From: Oscillospiraceae bacterium | Lineage (GTDB): Bacteria > Bacillota > Clostridia > Oscillospirales > Acutalibacteraceae | NCBI GenBank assembly: GCA_902790325.1 | Contig: CADARP010000009.1 | Location: 107,717-171,716 of the forward strand | DNA: 64,000 nucleotides | Reading direction: 5' to 3' | Shown: piece by piece, positions 17,120-24,742 of the stretch | Position numbering within the stretch: position 1 is the first letter of the stretch | Layout of the letters: every line of letters begins with the position of its first letter | Notes under the pieces: model-generated | Database searches by the model: none | What the model was told of the DNA's origin: nothing | What the model saw: the letters and a program-made list of their open reading frames with translations, nothing else | Program-made: the position numbers and the translations under genes

Positions 17120-18004
17120 TTGGCAAAGAAAAAGAAGGACGCCGCGCCTGAGGCGCAGAACGGCACTGTCGCGTCCCAAGGGGACAAGGGTCCCTACATC
17201 CCTGCGCTGTCCATGGAGGATCAAAGCAAAAAGTACGACGTCAACACCACCGCGGAAAAGGTCCGCAAGCGTGACTGGCTGATCCGTATCATTGCGCTGA
17301 TTCTTTTGATATTGCTGCTGATCATCGGCATTGGGTACTGCAGCATCTCGATCCTCAACAAAGCAGGCCGTTTCACGGTGAGTCTGATGCCGAACGAGTA
17401 CGGCATCCAGCTTTCGGAGACCGAGGACTTCCAGAGCCCGACGCTGAACCTGTCGGCAGCACCGGTGACCGACATGAACAACATCACCAGGACGTGGATT
17501 CTCAACAAGAACGGTGAGCTGGGCGACGACCCCACGTACAACAGTTTCACCGAGCTTGCGAATCAGTGGGGCGAGCACAACGGCAAAAACTACCTCGCCT
17601 ACACGTTCGGTGTGCGCAACGCCGGAGCCGAGCCCGACGACATTGTTTCGTACCGCGCGACGCTGATTCAGAACTATGAATACAAGGGCGCCGACGAAGC
17701 GGTCCGCATCATGGTCATCCGCAAAACGGATAAGGGCGAGGAATCCGTGATCTACGCGAAACCCCGTACCAGCGACGGCAAGCTCGAAAAGTTCGCTGCG
17801 GACAAGAGTTTCTCGGATCCGGACGCCGGCGTGGTGTTCGAGGACATCCGGTCGGATTTCATGGTCGGCGAGATCGACCGCTACACGGTGGTCATCTGGC
17901 TGGAAGGCGAAGATCCTGAATGTGTCAACGCGATCATGGGAGGAGAGGCAAAGTTTTCGATGCAGTTTGAAGTCATCGGAGGCGGCAAGGCTGCGGTCGA
18001 TTGA
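17120..18004 (+). CDS. Membrane-anchored TasA-like paralogue
   Basis: About 294 residues: a charged cytoplasmic N-terminus (AKKKKDAAPEAQ) of about 50 residues, one membrane helix (LIRIIALILLILLLIIGIGY) and an extracellular beta-rich domain. Near its C-terminus is IWLEGEDPECVNAI, a motif shared with the two SipW-type substrates that follow. It lacks the T-x-A-W-F cleavage motif, so it probably stays anchored, perhaps as a base or nucleator for the fibre. Start: TTG 17120 is spaced nine bases from CGGAG (17106-17110); ATG 17114 is in frame but only three bases from that site, so either is possible. Confidence 0.65.
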   Translation: MAKKKKDAAPEAQNGTVASQGDKGPYIPALSMEDQSKKYDVNTTAEKVRKRDWLIRIIALILLILLLIIGIGYCSISILNKAGRFTVSLMPNEYGIQLSETEDFQSPTLNLSAAPVTDMNNITRTWILNKNGELGDDPTYNSFTELANQWGEHNGKNYLAYTFGVRNAGAEPDDIVSYRATLIQNYEYKGADEAVRIMVIRKTDKGEESVIYAKPRTSDGKLEKFAADKSFSDPDAGVVFEDIRSDFMVGEIDRYTVVIWLEGEDPECVNAIMGGEAKFSMQFEVIGGGKAAVD

Positions 18005-18101
18005 GCTTGGGGGAGACCAAACGACCAAAGACTTGCACTACCTTGAAACCCATCGCAGAAACACTTTGGATAAAACAAACTATTAACTGGAGGAAAAAAC
18101 A

Positions 18102-19127
18102 ATGAAAAAGCGTTCTCTTCTCGCTGCAGTTGCGATGCTCATCGTTTCTGCACTGGTCCTGACGAGCGCGACCTATGCATGGTTCAACGTTGGCGGCGAT
18201 GCCACCATCAAGGCGACCAGAGGCTCTGTCATGCAGGCCGGCACAGGTATCCGTCTTAAGACCGACAGCGGCATGGACTGGAACAGCACTCTGCTGCCCC
18301 AGAACTTCACCTACTCTGGCTCCAACAGCTCCTTCGTCCAGCATTGGACGGCGACTTGGGATCCCGATGCAAACAGCGGCGCAGGCGACTATGTCTACAC
18401 GCAGCTTTCTTCCGAGACCCAGGCGGGCAGCACGGCCTACTATGCGCCGATGTCTGTTGAGCCGCAGGCCGACTACGACGACCTGACGTTCTACATGTAC
18501 GACATCAAGGGCGACAACAGCTTTGGTCTGAGCCAGAACAACTCGAACTCCAACGCGTTCCGCGATGAGTACGAGTTCCACGTCGGCACCCTGATGGAGG
18601 AGACCTACGGCTCCGACGTCGAGGCGACCTTCAAACTGAGCGGCCCCTATGCGACCGGTTCCGCTTCCGCAACAGCTGCTGCGCGTGCGCTCGTTTACAT
18701 CTCCACGGACAACGGTTCGACTTGGGATGCCTACACCGGCACCGGTTCTACTCCCATCGTCTTCACCGGCGGTGCTGAGTCCTCTTCCTACTTTGCAGTG
18801 AACTCCCCGATCGACGAAGATACCGACAAGATCCTCGACGACAGCGGCGCGACCACGAAGAACTTCATCATGAACAGCACCGATACCGGCTTCTCCGCCA
18901 ACAGCGGCTGCTTCACCGAAGTTCAGACTTCGCAGATGCTCAACGCGAGCGGCAACGGCCAGAAGATCCTGCTCAAGAACGTTCCCGACATCAACAACTC
19001 TCAGGTCATGATCAGAGTCGTGGTGTGGATCGAAGGTCAGGATGCCAACTGCGCTCCGTCCCTTGGCGGCGCTCAGCTGACCACCGAGTGGGCATTCACC
19101 TATAAGAATGCTTCCACCGCTCCGTAA
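18102..19127 (+). CDS. SipW-type signal peptide protein, TasA/camelysin-like
   Basis: A 341-residue secreted protein. The signal peptide (KKRSLLAAVAMLIVSALVL, then SATYAWFNVGG) has the T-Y-A-W-F cleavage motif recognised by SipW-type signal peptidases. The mature part is Ser/Thr/Asn-rich and beta-strand-rich, and ends with VVVWIEGQDANC, the W-x-E-G-x-D-x-x-C motif shared with its neighbours. TasA-type proteins polymerise into biofilm fibres, so a major fibre subunit is a reasonable inference. GGAGG at 18089-18093 gives strong translation. A long structured intergenic region follows, as often found after highly expressed subunit genes. Confidence 0.75.
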   Translation: MKKRSLLAAVAMLIVSALVLTSATYAWFNVGGDATIKATRGSVMQAGTGIRLKTDSGMDWNSTLLPQNFTYSGSNSSFVQHWTATWDPDANSGAGDYVYTQLSSETQAGSTAYYAPMSVEPQADYDDLTFYMYDIKGDNSFGLSQNNSNSNAFRDEYEFHVGTLMEETYGSDVEATFKLSGPYATGSASATAAARALVYISTDNGSTWDAYTGTGSTPIVFTGGAESSSYFAVNSPIDEDTDKILDDSGATTKNFIMNSTDTGFSANSGCFTEVQTSQMLNASGNGQKILLKNVPDINNSQVMIRVVVWIEGQDANCAPSLGGAQLTTEWAFTYKNASTAP

Positions 19128-19562
19128 TGGAGTTGTGTGACTGAACTCTCACAGCAATCCTTTAACCTGCAATAATTGAGCGATTCCTGTTTCCGGGGGC
19201 GGTTCCCCGTCCCCGGAGCAGGAGCATCTCCCCCAAAAAAATTTTTTAATGGTTAGCTAATTATTAAATGCGCAGGGCAGCCTAAAAACTGTCCTGCGCA
19301 GCAGGAGCCTCTTGACATGCTGCCATTAAATAATGTATAGCGCGTATCCCCCGCAGGGACGGCCATCGGCCGTCCGCACAAGGACCCCATTATCCCCGGC
19401 GCGGCAACCCCTGCCGCCCGAGTATAACCCTGACCCCCACTTCCGCGGGCGTTCCCCGGCCCGTAAAACCGCATTAGAAAGTTGAAGTTTGTGCTGCGAA
19501 TCCTCCCCTGATCCGCAGAATGAAGTTGAGCCTTTTAGTCAGATTGGAAAAGGTGTGTGACG
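19128..19562. promoter_or_regulatory. Structured 435-base intergenic region with hairpins and a possible promoter
   Basis: Three strong hairpins are visible: 19192-19217 (11 bp, loop TTCC), 19269-19300 (12 bp with one G-U, loop CCTAAAAA) and 19357-19375 (8 bp, loop ATC). Between the last two, TTGACA (19312-19317) and TATAGC (19336-19341), 18 bases apart, could restart transcription for the downstream peptidase gene. The first hairpin lies 15-30 bases before an A7T6 run, which would suit partial termination. No coding frame is supported. Confidence 0.55.
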
Positions 19563-20804
19563 ATGAAAAAAGTTTTGAATTTTCTCGGCAATGTCCTGAT
19601 CGTAGCGGTATTGGTCGTTGCGATCGTGATGACCGTTGCAATCATCACGTCGACAAGAGGTGAGAAAGCACGTATTCCGAACCTGTTCGGTTATGCGCTG
19701 CTGTCCGTGCAGTCGGACTCCATGGAATCCGACAAAGGTATGTTTGTCGGTGACATCATTATCGACAAGCTGTTGACCGAGGATGAAGCAAACGCCCTGC
19801 ATGTAGGCGACGTGATCACCTTCATCCGCATGGATACGGAAGGCAACGAGTTCCTGGAGACGCATAGAATCGTCGAGCATAAGGCAGATCTCGAGGTTCC
19901 TGCGCCCGAAGAGGAGATCATCGACGGTATCTGGACGCGCAACGGCGACAAGTACTATACGACACGAGGCGATAATACGCCCGACGTCGATCTGGACGCC
20001 GCAACGCAGCGCGTAGAATATGTATACAAAACGTCCATCGTCGGTAAGTGGACGGGTATCCGCATCCCGAAGCTCGGTACGATCATGGACTTCCTGCAGA
20101 CGTCCATGGGCTTCATGGTCTGTATCGTCATCCCCGTCGCGCTGTTCTTTATCTACCAGTTGTATGTATTCATCATGACGCTTACACGCCGTCAGAAAGA
20201 AAAAGCGCTCGAGGAAGTGTCCAGCAAGGAAGAGGAACTCAAGCAGAAGGCGATCGCCGAATTCCTTGCACAGCAGCAGACAAGCGGCGCAGAGGCTTCT
20301 TCGCCGGATACGAAACCGGCTGACGAAGACAAGCCGAAAGACGCGCAGCCCGAACCGGAAGAAAAGGGCAAAAAGAAGGGCAAGAACAAGAAAGCCAATA
20401 AGGAAGCAGCCAAATCCGAAGCGAAGGCCGAAGAGGATAAGTCGGAAGGGGAAGACAAGTCCGAAGAAACGGCCGAAGCCGAGAGCAAAGAAGAAAAGAA
20501 GTCTGAAAAAGACGGGTCTGAAGGGGAAGACAAGTCCGGATCAGACGCCAAAAAAGAAGATAAGACTGAGAAATCCGAATCCGAGGACAAGGCGGAAACC
20601 GAAAAAGCGGACGCGTCAAAAGGGGAAGACAAGTCCGAAGAAAAAGCCGAGACCAAGGAAGCGGACAGCTCTGACGAGAAATCCGATGCAGCGGCCGAAA
20701 CCGACGCCGATCCCGATCACACACCCGAGATCAGCGAAGAGGAAAAGAACCGCATCATCCAGGAGTATCTCGCAAAGCAGGCAAAGGAAAACAAGAAAGA
20801 CTGA
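19563..20804 (+). CDS. SipW-type signal peptidase I with long charged tail
   Basis: A 413-residue peptidase. The N-terminal membrane helix (about residues 10-29) is followed by the catalytic core: VQSDSME with Ser53 and ETHRIV with His101, the Ser-His dyad of archaeal/ER-type signal peptidases such as SipW (the bacterial LepB type uses Lys). A second helix (about 185-212) precedes a tail of about 200 residues of Lys, Glu, Ser and Asp repeats (GEDKSEE and similar). The tail begins with AIAEFLAQQQ and ends with IIQEYLAKQ, a motif also found in the next peptidase. Such a tail is far longer than in ordinary SipW. The adjacent TasA-like proteins are the likely substrates. Confidence 0.85.
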   Translation: MKKVLNFLGNVLIVAVLVVAIVMTVAIITSTRGEKARIPNLFGYALLSVQSDSMESDKGMFVGDIIIDKLLTEDEANALHVGDVITFIRMDTEGNEFLETHRIVEHKADLEVPAPEEEIIDGIWTRNGDKYYTTRGDNTPDVDLDAATQRVEYVYKTSIVGKWTGIRIPKLGTIMDFLQTSMGFMVCIVIPVALFFIYQLYVFIMTLTRRQKEKALEEVSSKEEELKQKAIAEFLAQQQTSGAEASSPDTKPADEDKPKDAQPEPEEKGKKKGKNKKANKEAAKSEAKAEEDKSEGEDKSEETAEAESKEEKKSEKDGSEGEDKSGSDAKKEDKTEKSESEDKAETEKADASKGEDKSEEKAETKEADSSDEKSDAAAETDADPDHTPEISEEEKNRIIQEYLAKQAKENKKD

Positions 20805-20825
20805 CCCATCGGCAAATCCAACCTG

Positions 20826-20854
20826 TGCGGGGGCGGCGCCCTGTCGCCCCTGCA
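20826..20854 (+). other. GC-rich hairpin after the first peptidase gene
   Basis: A 10-bp stem with one G-U pair (20826-20835 with 20845-20854) in the gap before the next TasA-like gene. No T-tract follows, so it is not a classic terminator; it may stabilise the upstream mRNA or attenuate transcription. Confidence 0.45.
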
Positions 20855-20890
20855 TAACCGGATCGAATCGACCGCGTTCGGCAAAACCTT

Positions 20891-20940
20891 GATTTATAAT
20901 CTGTCGCCAACAGGTTATAAATGACGGCTTTGTCAAAAAT
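20891..20940 (+). promoter_or_regulatory. Conserved leader element, copy A
   Basis: GATTTAT, CTGT and TATAAATGAC, ending in AAAAAT, occur here in the same order and spacing as at 22041-22091. In this copy 20894-20904 and 20910-20920 form an 11-bp stem with one G-U pair. It lies 21 bases upstream of the 20962 start codon. Confidence 0.5.
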
Positions 20941-20961
20941 AAAGAAAAAGAGGTAATCAGT

Positions 20962-21942
20962 ATGGCAAAACGGAAATTCGGTGCATCGATCATCATCCTT
21001 TGCATCGCCGCAGTGACGCTGATCTCCGGTACCTACGCATGGTTCCTGGTCGGCGGTTTTGCGGAACTCTTTGACATCGGCTTTGACGTCATCGAGGCGA
21101 AGGGCGGCGTATTGCTGCGCGGCGACGCCGGATCGTACGGCGGCGGCAAGAAGGACAACGAAGGCTGGGGCAACAGTCTGGAGCGCGAGGACTTCACGGA
21201 GTTCAGTTTCATCGTCAACGGCGGCAAGTATAAGCCGATCTCCAGTGCGGACGGCAAGAACTTCATCGCGGTGACGATGGAAGATGACAAGTTCATCTGT
21301 GAAGGCGAGGCCATCACCAAGCGTTCCGGCGGCATCACGGCCGAGGACATCTGCTACAACGAGTTTACTTTCTTCATCAAGTCGACGGCTGCTGAGATCG
21401 TTCCGGATGACGAGGGTAAGGGCGGAGCGTACATCAAGATCAAGCTCACAGGCGAGACTTTCGACTCTGAAGGCAATCCTGTACTTAAGGATGAGAATGA
21501 CAAGTACGGTGCAGGAATTGCGGCGAGAGTTGCAATCCAGCTCGGCAATGAGACTCCGCAGATCTACTCCATCGATGGTCAGAACTACAATGCCGTAACG
21601 AGCGTTTTTGAGAATCGCTCTATCACGGATACGAGCGCCGTGCTTCATGAGACGAAATACATCATCGACAGTGCGGATACCGGCAGTGTTTCTACGGCTG
21701 GCTTGACGGCTGTAACGTCTCCGCGTCTGATGGAAGCAGAAACCGATAATGAGATCAAGATCTCTCTCGGCAATATCCCCGGTTTCGACGATCCCGGCAC
21801 GGACAACGTACAGGGCTCCGGTAAGCGTATCACGATCAGCATCTGGCTCGAAGGTAACGATCCCGAATGTATCTCCTTCGGCGAAGGCGCTGTCGCAGGC
21901 AAGAGCCTGATGTCCCACATCAGCTTCGGTGTTGACGAGTAA
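20962..21942 (+). CDS. SipW-type signal peptide protein, TasA-like
   Basis: A 326-residue secreted protein whose signal ends in SGTYAWFLVGG, the SipW-type cleavage motif. The mature domain is acidic and Gly-rich at first (GGGKKDNEGWGNS) and beta-rich after that. Near the C-terminus ISIWLEGNDPECISF matches the motif in the 17120 and 18102 products, so the three are distant paralogues. An extracellular fibre subunit or accessory is inferred. AGAGGT precedes the ATG. It lies between two SipW-type peptidase genes. Confidence 0.75.
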   Translation: MAKRKFGASIIILCIAAVTLISGTYAWFLVGGFAELFDIGFDVIEAKGGVLLRGDAGSYGGGKKDNEGWGNSLEREDFTEFSFIVNGGKYKPISSADGKNFIAVTMEDDKFICEGEAITKRSGGITAEDICYNEFTFFIKSTAAEIVPDDEGKGGAYIKIKLTGETFDSEGNPVLKDENDKYGAGIAARVAIQLGNETPQIYSIDGQNYNAVTSVFENRSITDTSAVLHETKYIIDSADTGSVSTAGLTAVTSPRLMEAETDNEIKISLGNIPGFDDPGTDNVQGSGKRITISIWLEGNDPECISFGEGAVAGKSLMSHISFGVDE

Positions 21943-22040
21943 TCTGCGGACTTTCCGCGGCATTACACAGTACCATTTTTGACAAAACCCTGATTTAGCG
22001 GGGCGGACGCCATATCCGCCCCGCACTGGGGAAATGCGGT

Positions 22041-22091
22041 GATTTATGGGCTGTTCCGGTCAACATATAAATGACCGCATTGGTTAAAAAT
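22041..22091 (+). promoter_or_regulatory. Conserved leader element, copy B
   Basis: The second copy of the element seen at 20891-20940, with GATTTAT and TATAAATGAC again exactly 25 bases apart, lying 18 bases upstream of the 22110 start codon. A variant, AAAACCCTGATTTA, occurs just upstream at about 21983 and resembles AAAACCTTGATTTA of copy A. Confidence 0.5.
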
Positions 22092-22109
22092 CCATTTTGA
22101 GGAACTGCG

Positions 22110-23063
22110 ATGAAGAATCCGAAAGAAAAAAACTTGGTTTCGACCATAGCGAATATCATCTCGACGATTGTTCTGATGTTCTCCATTGGGATCTGTGTTC
22201 TCGTCATCATCTCGATGAAATCCTCGTCCGGTGTGGCACAACTGTTCGGCTATTCCATTCTTTCCGTCCAGTCGGACTCCATGGAACCTGTTTTCTCCAA
22301 AAGCGATCTGATCGTCATTCACAGGACAAAGCCATTTGATCGCTTTGAGGTGGGAGACATCGTATCTTTTGTGTCTTATGACAGTGCCGGCACGCGCTTT
22401 GTCAACACGCACCGAATCGTGCAGGTGTCTAAGGGTGAAACCCGCGATCGCTACACGACCAAGGGTGACAATGCGATTGCAAAGGACAGAAAGACGCTGT
22501 ACAGCAACAGCATCATTGGCGAGTACACCGGCAAAAAGGTTGCCGGTCTCGGCAAATACGTGGATTTCGTCAACTCCCCGACCGGCGTTCTGCTGTGTGT
22601 CGTGATCCCCTCTGCGATCATCATTATCGCGCAGGTGGTCAATTACAGCACATCGGCAGCCAAGCGCAAGCGGCAGATGCTGCTTGCGGCGGAGGAGCGC
22701 GCAAGACAAGAACGCATCCAGCTCGTGAACGACGTTGTGGCTGCACAAAGAGGCGCCGCAGGCGGTACGTATGTCCAAACGCCCGCGGTCGACCCGGACG
22801 TGCAGTTTGACGAACCGGAGAAACAACGTGTGATTCAGGAGTTCCTGCAGAAGCAGGCACAGGAGGAAGCCAAGAAACAGGCAATCATCGAGGAATACCT
22901 CTATAAGCAGAAACAGGCCGAGCAGGCTGCCAAAGAGGAGGCGGAAGCCGCCAAAATCAAGGCGATCATCTCGGAGTTTCTGGCGCAGCAGCATCAGACG
23001 GAGGACAGCAATCCTGCGTCGCCGCCCGCAGACGCATCTGCGCAGGAAGATGAGCAGGCATAA
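22110..23063 (+). CDS. SipW-type signal peptidase I with helical tail
   Basis: A 317-residue peptidase. After an N-terminal helix (about 13-35) come VQSDSMEP with Ser57 and NTHRIV with His101, then a second helix (about 155-180, VLLCVVIPSAIIIIAQVV). The cytoplasmic-side tail of about 135 residues is a Lys/Glu/Gln-rich helix with three copies of a motif: VIQEFLQKQ, IIEEYLYKQ and IISEFLAQQ. The same motif occurs twice in the 19563 tail, so the two enzymes may bind a common partner. Processing of neighbouring T-x-A-W-F proteins is the likely role. Confidence 0.85.
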   Translation: MKNPKEKNLVSTIANIISTIVLMFSIGICVLVIISMKSSSGVAQLFGYSILSVQSDSMEPVFSKSDLIVIHRTKPFDRFEVGDIVSFVSYDSAGTRFVNTHRIVQVSKGETRDRYTTKGDNAIAKDRKTLYSNSIIGEYTGKKVAGLGKYVDFVNSPTGVLLCVVIPSAIIIIAQVVNYSTSAAKRKRQMLLAAEERARQERIQLVNDVVAAQRGAAGGTYVQTPAVDPDVQFDEPEKQRVIQEFLQKQAQEEAKKQAIIEEYLYKQKQAEQAAKEEAEAAKIKAIISEFLAQQHQTEDSNPASPPADASAQEDEQA

Positions 23064-23079
23064 ATATCTTCGGATATTT
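23062..23079 (+). other. TTCG-loop hairpin at the peptidase stop codon
   Basis: A 7-bp stem, AAATATC-TTCG-GATATTT, begins inside the TAA stop. With no T-tract it is more likely an RNA stability or processing element than a terminator. Confidence 0.4.
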
Positions 23080-23133
23080 CTATATACGTAAACAAACTCC
23101 ATAGCAAAATACAAGGAAAAGGTGGACTTGAAT

Positions 23134-24702
23134 ATGGGAGCTATCGTAAAATTCATGGGTGATTTCCTGAACCAGTTCGTCGTGAAAGGGTTCTGGGGGA
23201 TTCTCAAAGGTATCGGCCTCGGTATAGCCAATATCTTCAACATCCCGCGCTATATCACGATCTTCAAGAGCTATTCCTCCGAGCTTGGCGCCGGCGGGAT
23301 TGTGCTTGCCATCCTGGCGATCATTCTGGTTCTGGCTGTGCTTGCCGGCATCATCTTCCTGATCGTCCTGCTGTGCAAGAAGTACATCCGTTTCCGCAAG
23401 ACGGTCGTCGATCAGGAAGAGCTGCTGAACGAAGTGGCTACCCTGAACCGCGAAGTCATCAAGCTGACACTGGAAAAAGAGAAGATTCTGGCCATGAAAG
23501 TCTCCCAGTTGGGTCTTCGCCCCGGCGAGAGTCCTTATCTCGAAGCTCCGGACGGCTCTGCCGGTGAAACGGCCGAGGGTGCGGCGGAAGGCGCCGAAGG
23601 CGATCCCACACTCGACGAGGATTACAGCCGTTTCTACAAACTCACCCAGGTCGACCTCGAGCTCGCGGACTATGAGCCGCCTGTCTACAACAATGACATC
23701 ACCCTTCCCGAGATCGTCGAGATGTACAGAAACTTCGCGGCGTCCCGCATGGGTCTGTACTACGAACCCAATACCATCCGCCTGTTCCTTGCCGCATTCG
23801 CTTCCACGCGTCTGATCATCCTGCAAGGTATTTCCGGTACAGGTAAAACTTCGCTTCCGTACTCCTTCGGTAAGTTCATCCAGAACGACGCGACCATCGC
23901 TTCCGTTCAGCCTTCTTGGCGTGACCGTACCGAGCTGTTCGGCTACTTCAACGAATTCACCAAGCGCTTCAACGAGACAGAAGTGCTTAAGAAAATGTAC
24001 GAAGCTACATATAAAGAAGACATCTTCCTGACCATCCTCGACGAAATGAACATCGCTCGTGTGGAGTATTACTTCGCCGAGATGTTGTCCATCCTCGAAA
24101 TGCCCAGCCGCGAAGAGTGGGTCGTCAGCTTGGTTCCCTCCGTTTGGCCCACCGACCCGAAGCACCTCTTTGACGGCAAACTGAGACTGCCCGAAAACAT
24201 GTGGTACATCGGCACCATCAACAACGACGACTCCACCTTCGCCGTTACCGATAAGGTGTACGACCGTGCTATCCCGATCGACATCAATACCAAGGGTAAG
24301 TTCTTTGAGGCGCCCTGGACCGACAACCTCACACTCAGCTACAAGCACCTTGAGGAAATGTTCAGAGAGTGCAAGGTCAAGTACAAGGTTTCCGAAGACA
24401 GTTTGCGCAAGCTGGCCGAGCTGGACGACTACGTCATCGAACACTTCCGTCTTGCTTTCGGTAACCGTATTGTCAAGCAGTTGGAAGATTTCGTTCCCGC
24501 ATATGTCGGCTGCGGCGGCACCGAGATCGACGGCCTCGATTTCGTGCTCTGCCACAAGATCCTGCGTAAGTTTGAAGCCCTCAACCTTTCCTTCATCCGT
24601 GACGAGATCGGCGGCTTGATCACCTACCTGAACAAGCACTTCGGCAAGTCCAACATGAAGGAATCCAAGGAATACCTTGAGAGACTGCAGAAGCTGATCT
24701 GA
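23134..24702 (+). CDS. Membrane-anchored McrB-family AAA+ ATPase
   Basis: A 522-residue protein. The N-terminal 90 residues are hydrophobic with one clear membrane helix (IVLAILAIILVLAVLAGIIFLIVLL), followed by a coiled coil (about 90-125) and an acidic linker. The AAA+ domain has Walker A GISGTGKTSL (about residue 230), QPSWRDRTELFGYFNEF, Walker B TILDEMNIARVEYYF, and GTINNDDSTFAVTDKVYDRA with sensor and arginine-finger-like residues, all typical of McrB/MoxR-like motors. No DNA-binding domain is present, unlike restriction McrB. A membrane-tethered remodelling or threading motor for the matrix locus is inferred. ATG 23134 with AAGGTGG (23119-23125) is preferred to GTG 23122. Confidence 0.8.
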   Translation: MGAIVKFMGDFLNQFVVKGFWGILKGIGLGIANIFNIPRYITIFKSYSSELGAGGIVLAILAIILVLAVLAGIIFLIVLLCKKYIRFRKTVVDQEELLNEVATLNREVIKLTLEKEKILAMKVSQLGLRPGESPYLEAPDGSAGETAEGAAEGAEGDPTLDEDYSRFYKLTQVDLELADYEPPVYNNDITLPEIVEMYRNFAASRMGLYYEPNTIRLFLAAFASTRLIILQGISGTGKTSLPYSFGKFIQNDATIASVQPSWRDRTELFGYFNEFTKRFNETEVLKKMYEATYKEDIFLTILDEMNIARVEYYFAEMLSILEMPSREEWVVSLVPSVWPTDPKHLFDGKLRLPENMWYIGTINNDDSTFAVTDKVYDRAIPIDINTKGKFFEAPWTDNLTLSYKHLEEMFRECKVKYKVSEDSLRKLAELDDYVIEHFRLAFGNRIVKQLEDFVPAYVGCGGTEIDGLDFVLCHKILRKFEALNLSFIRDEIGGLITYLNKHFGKSNMKESKEYLERLQKLI

Positions 24703-24742
24703 TCGGGATGCCCGTGACAATCTATAAAGGGGACAGCACAAC

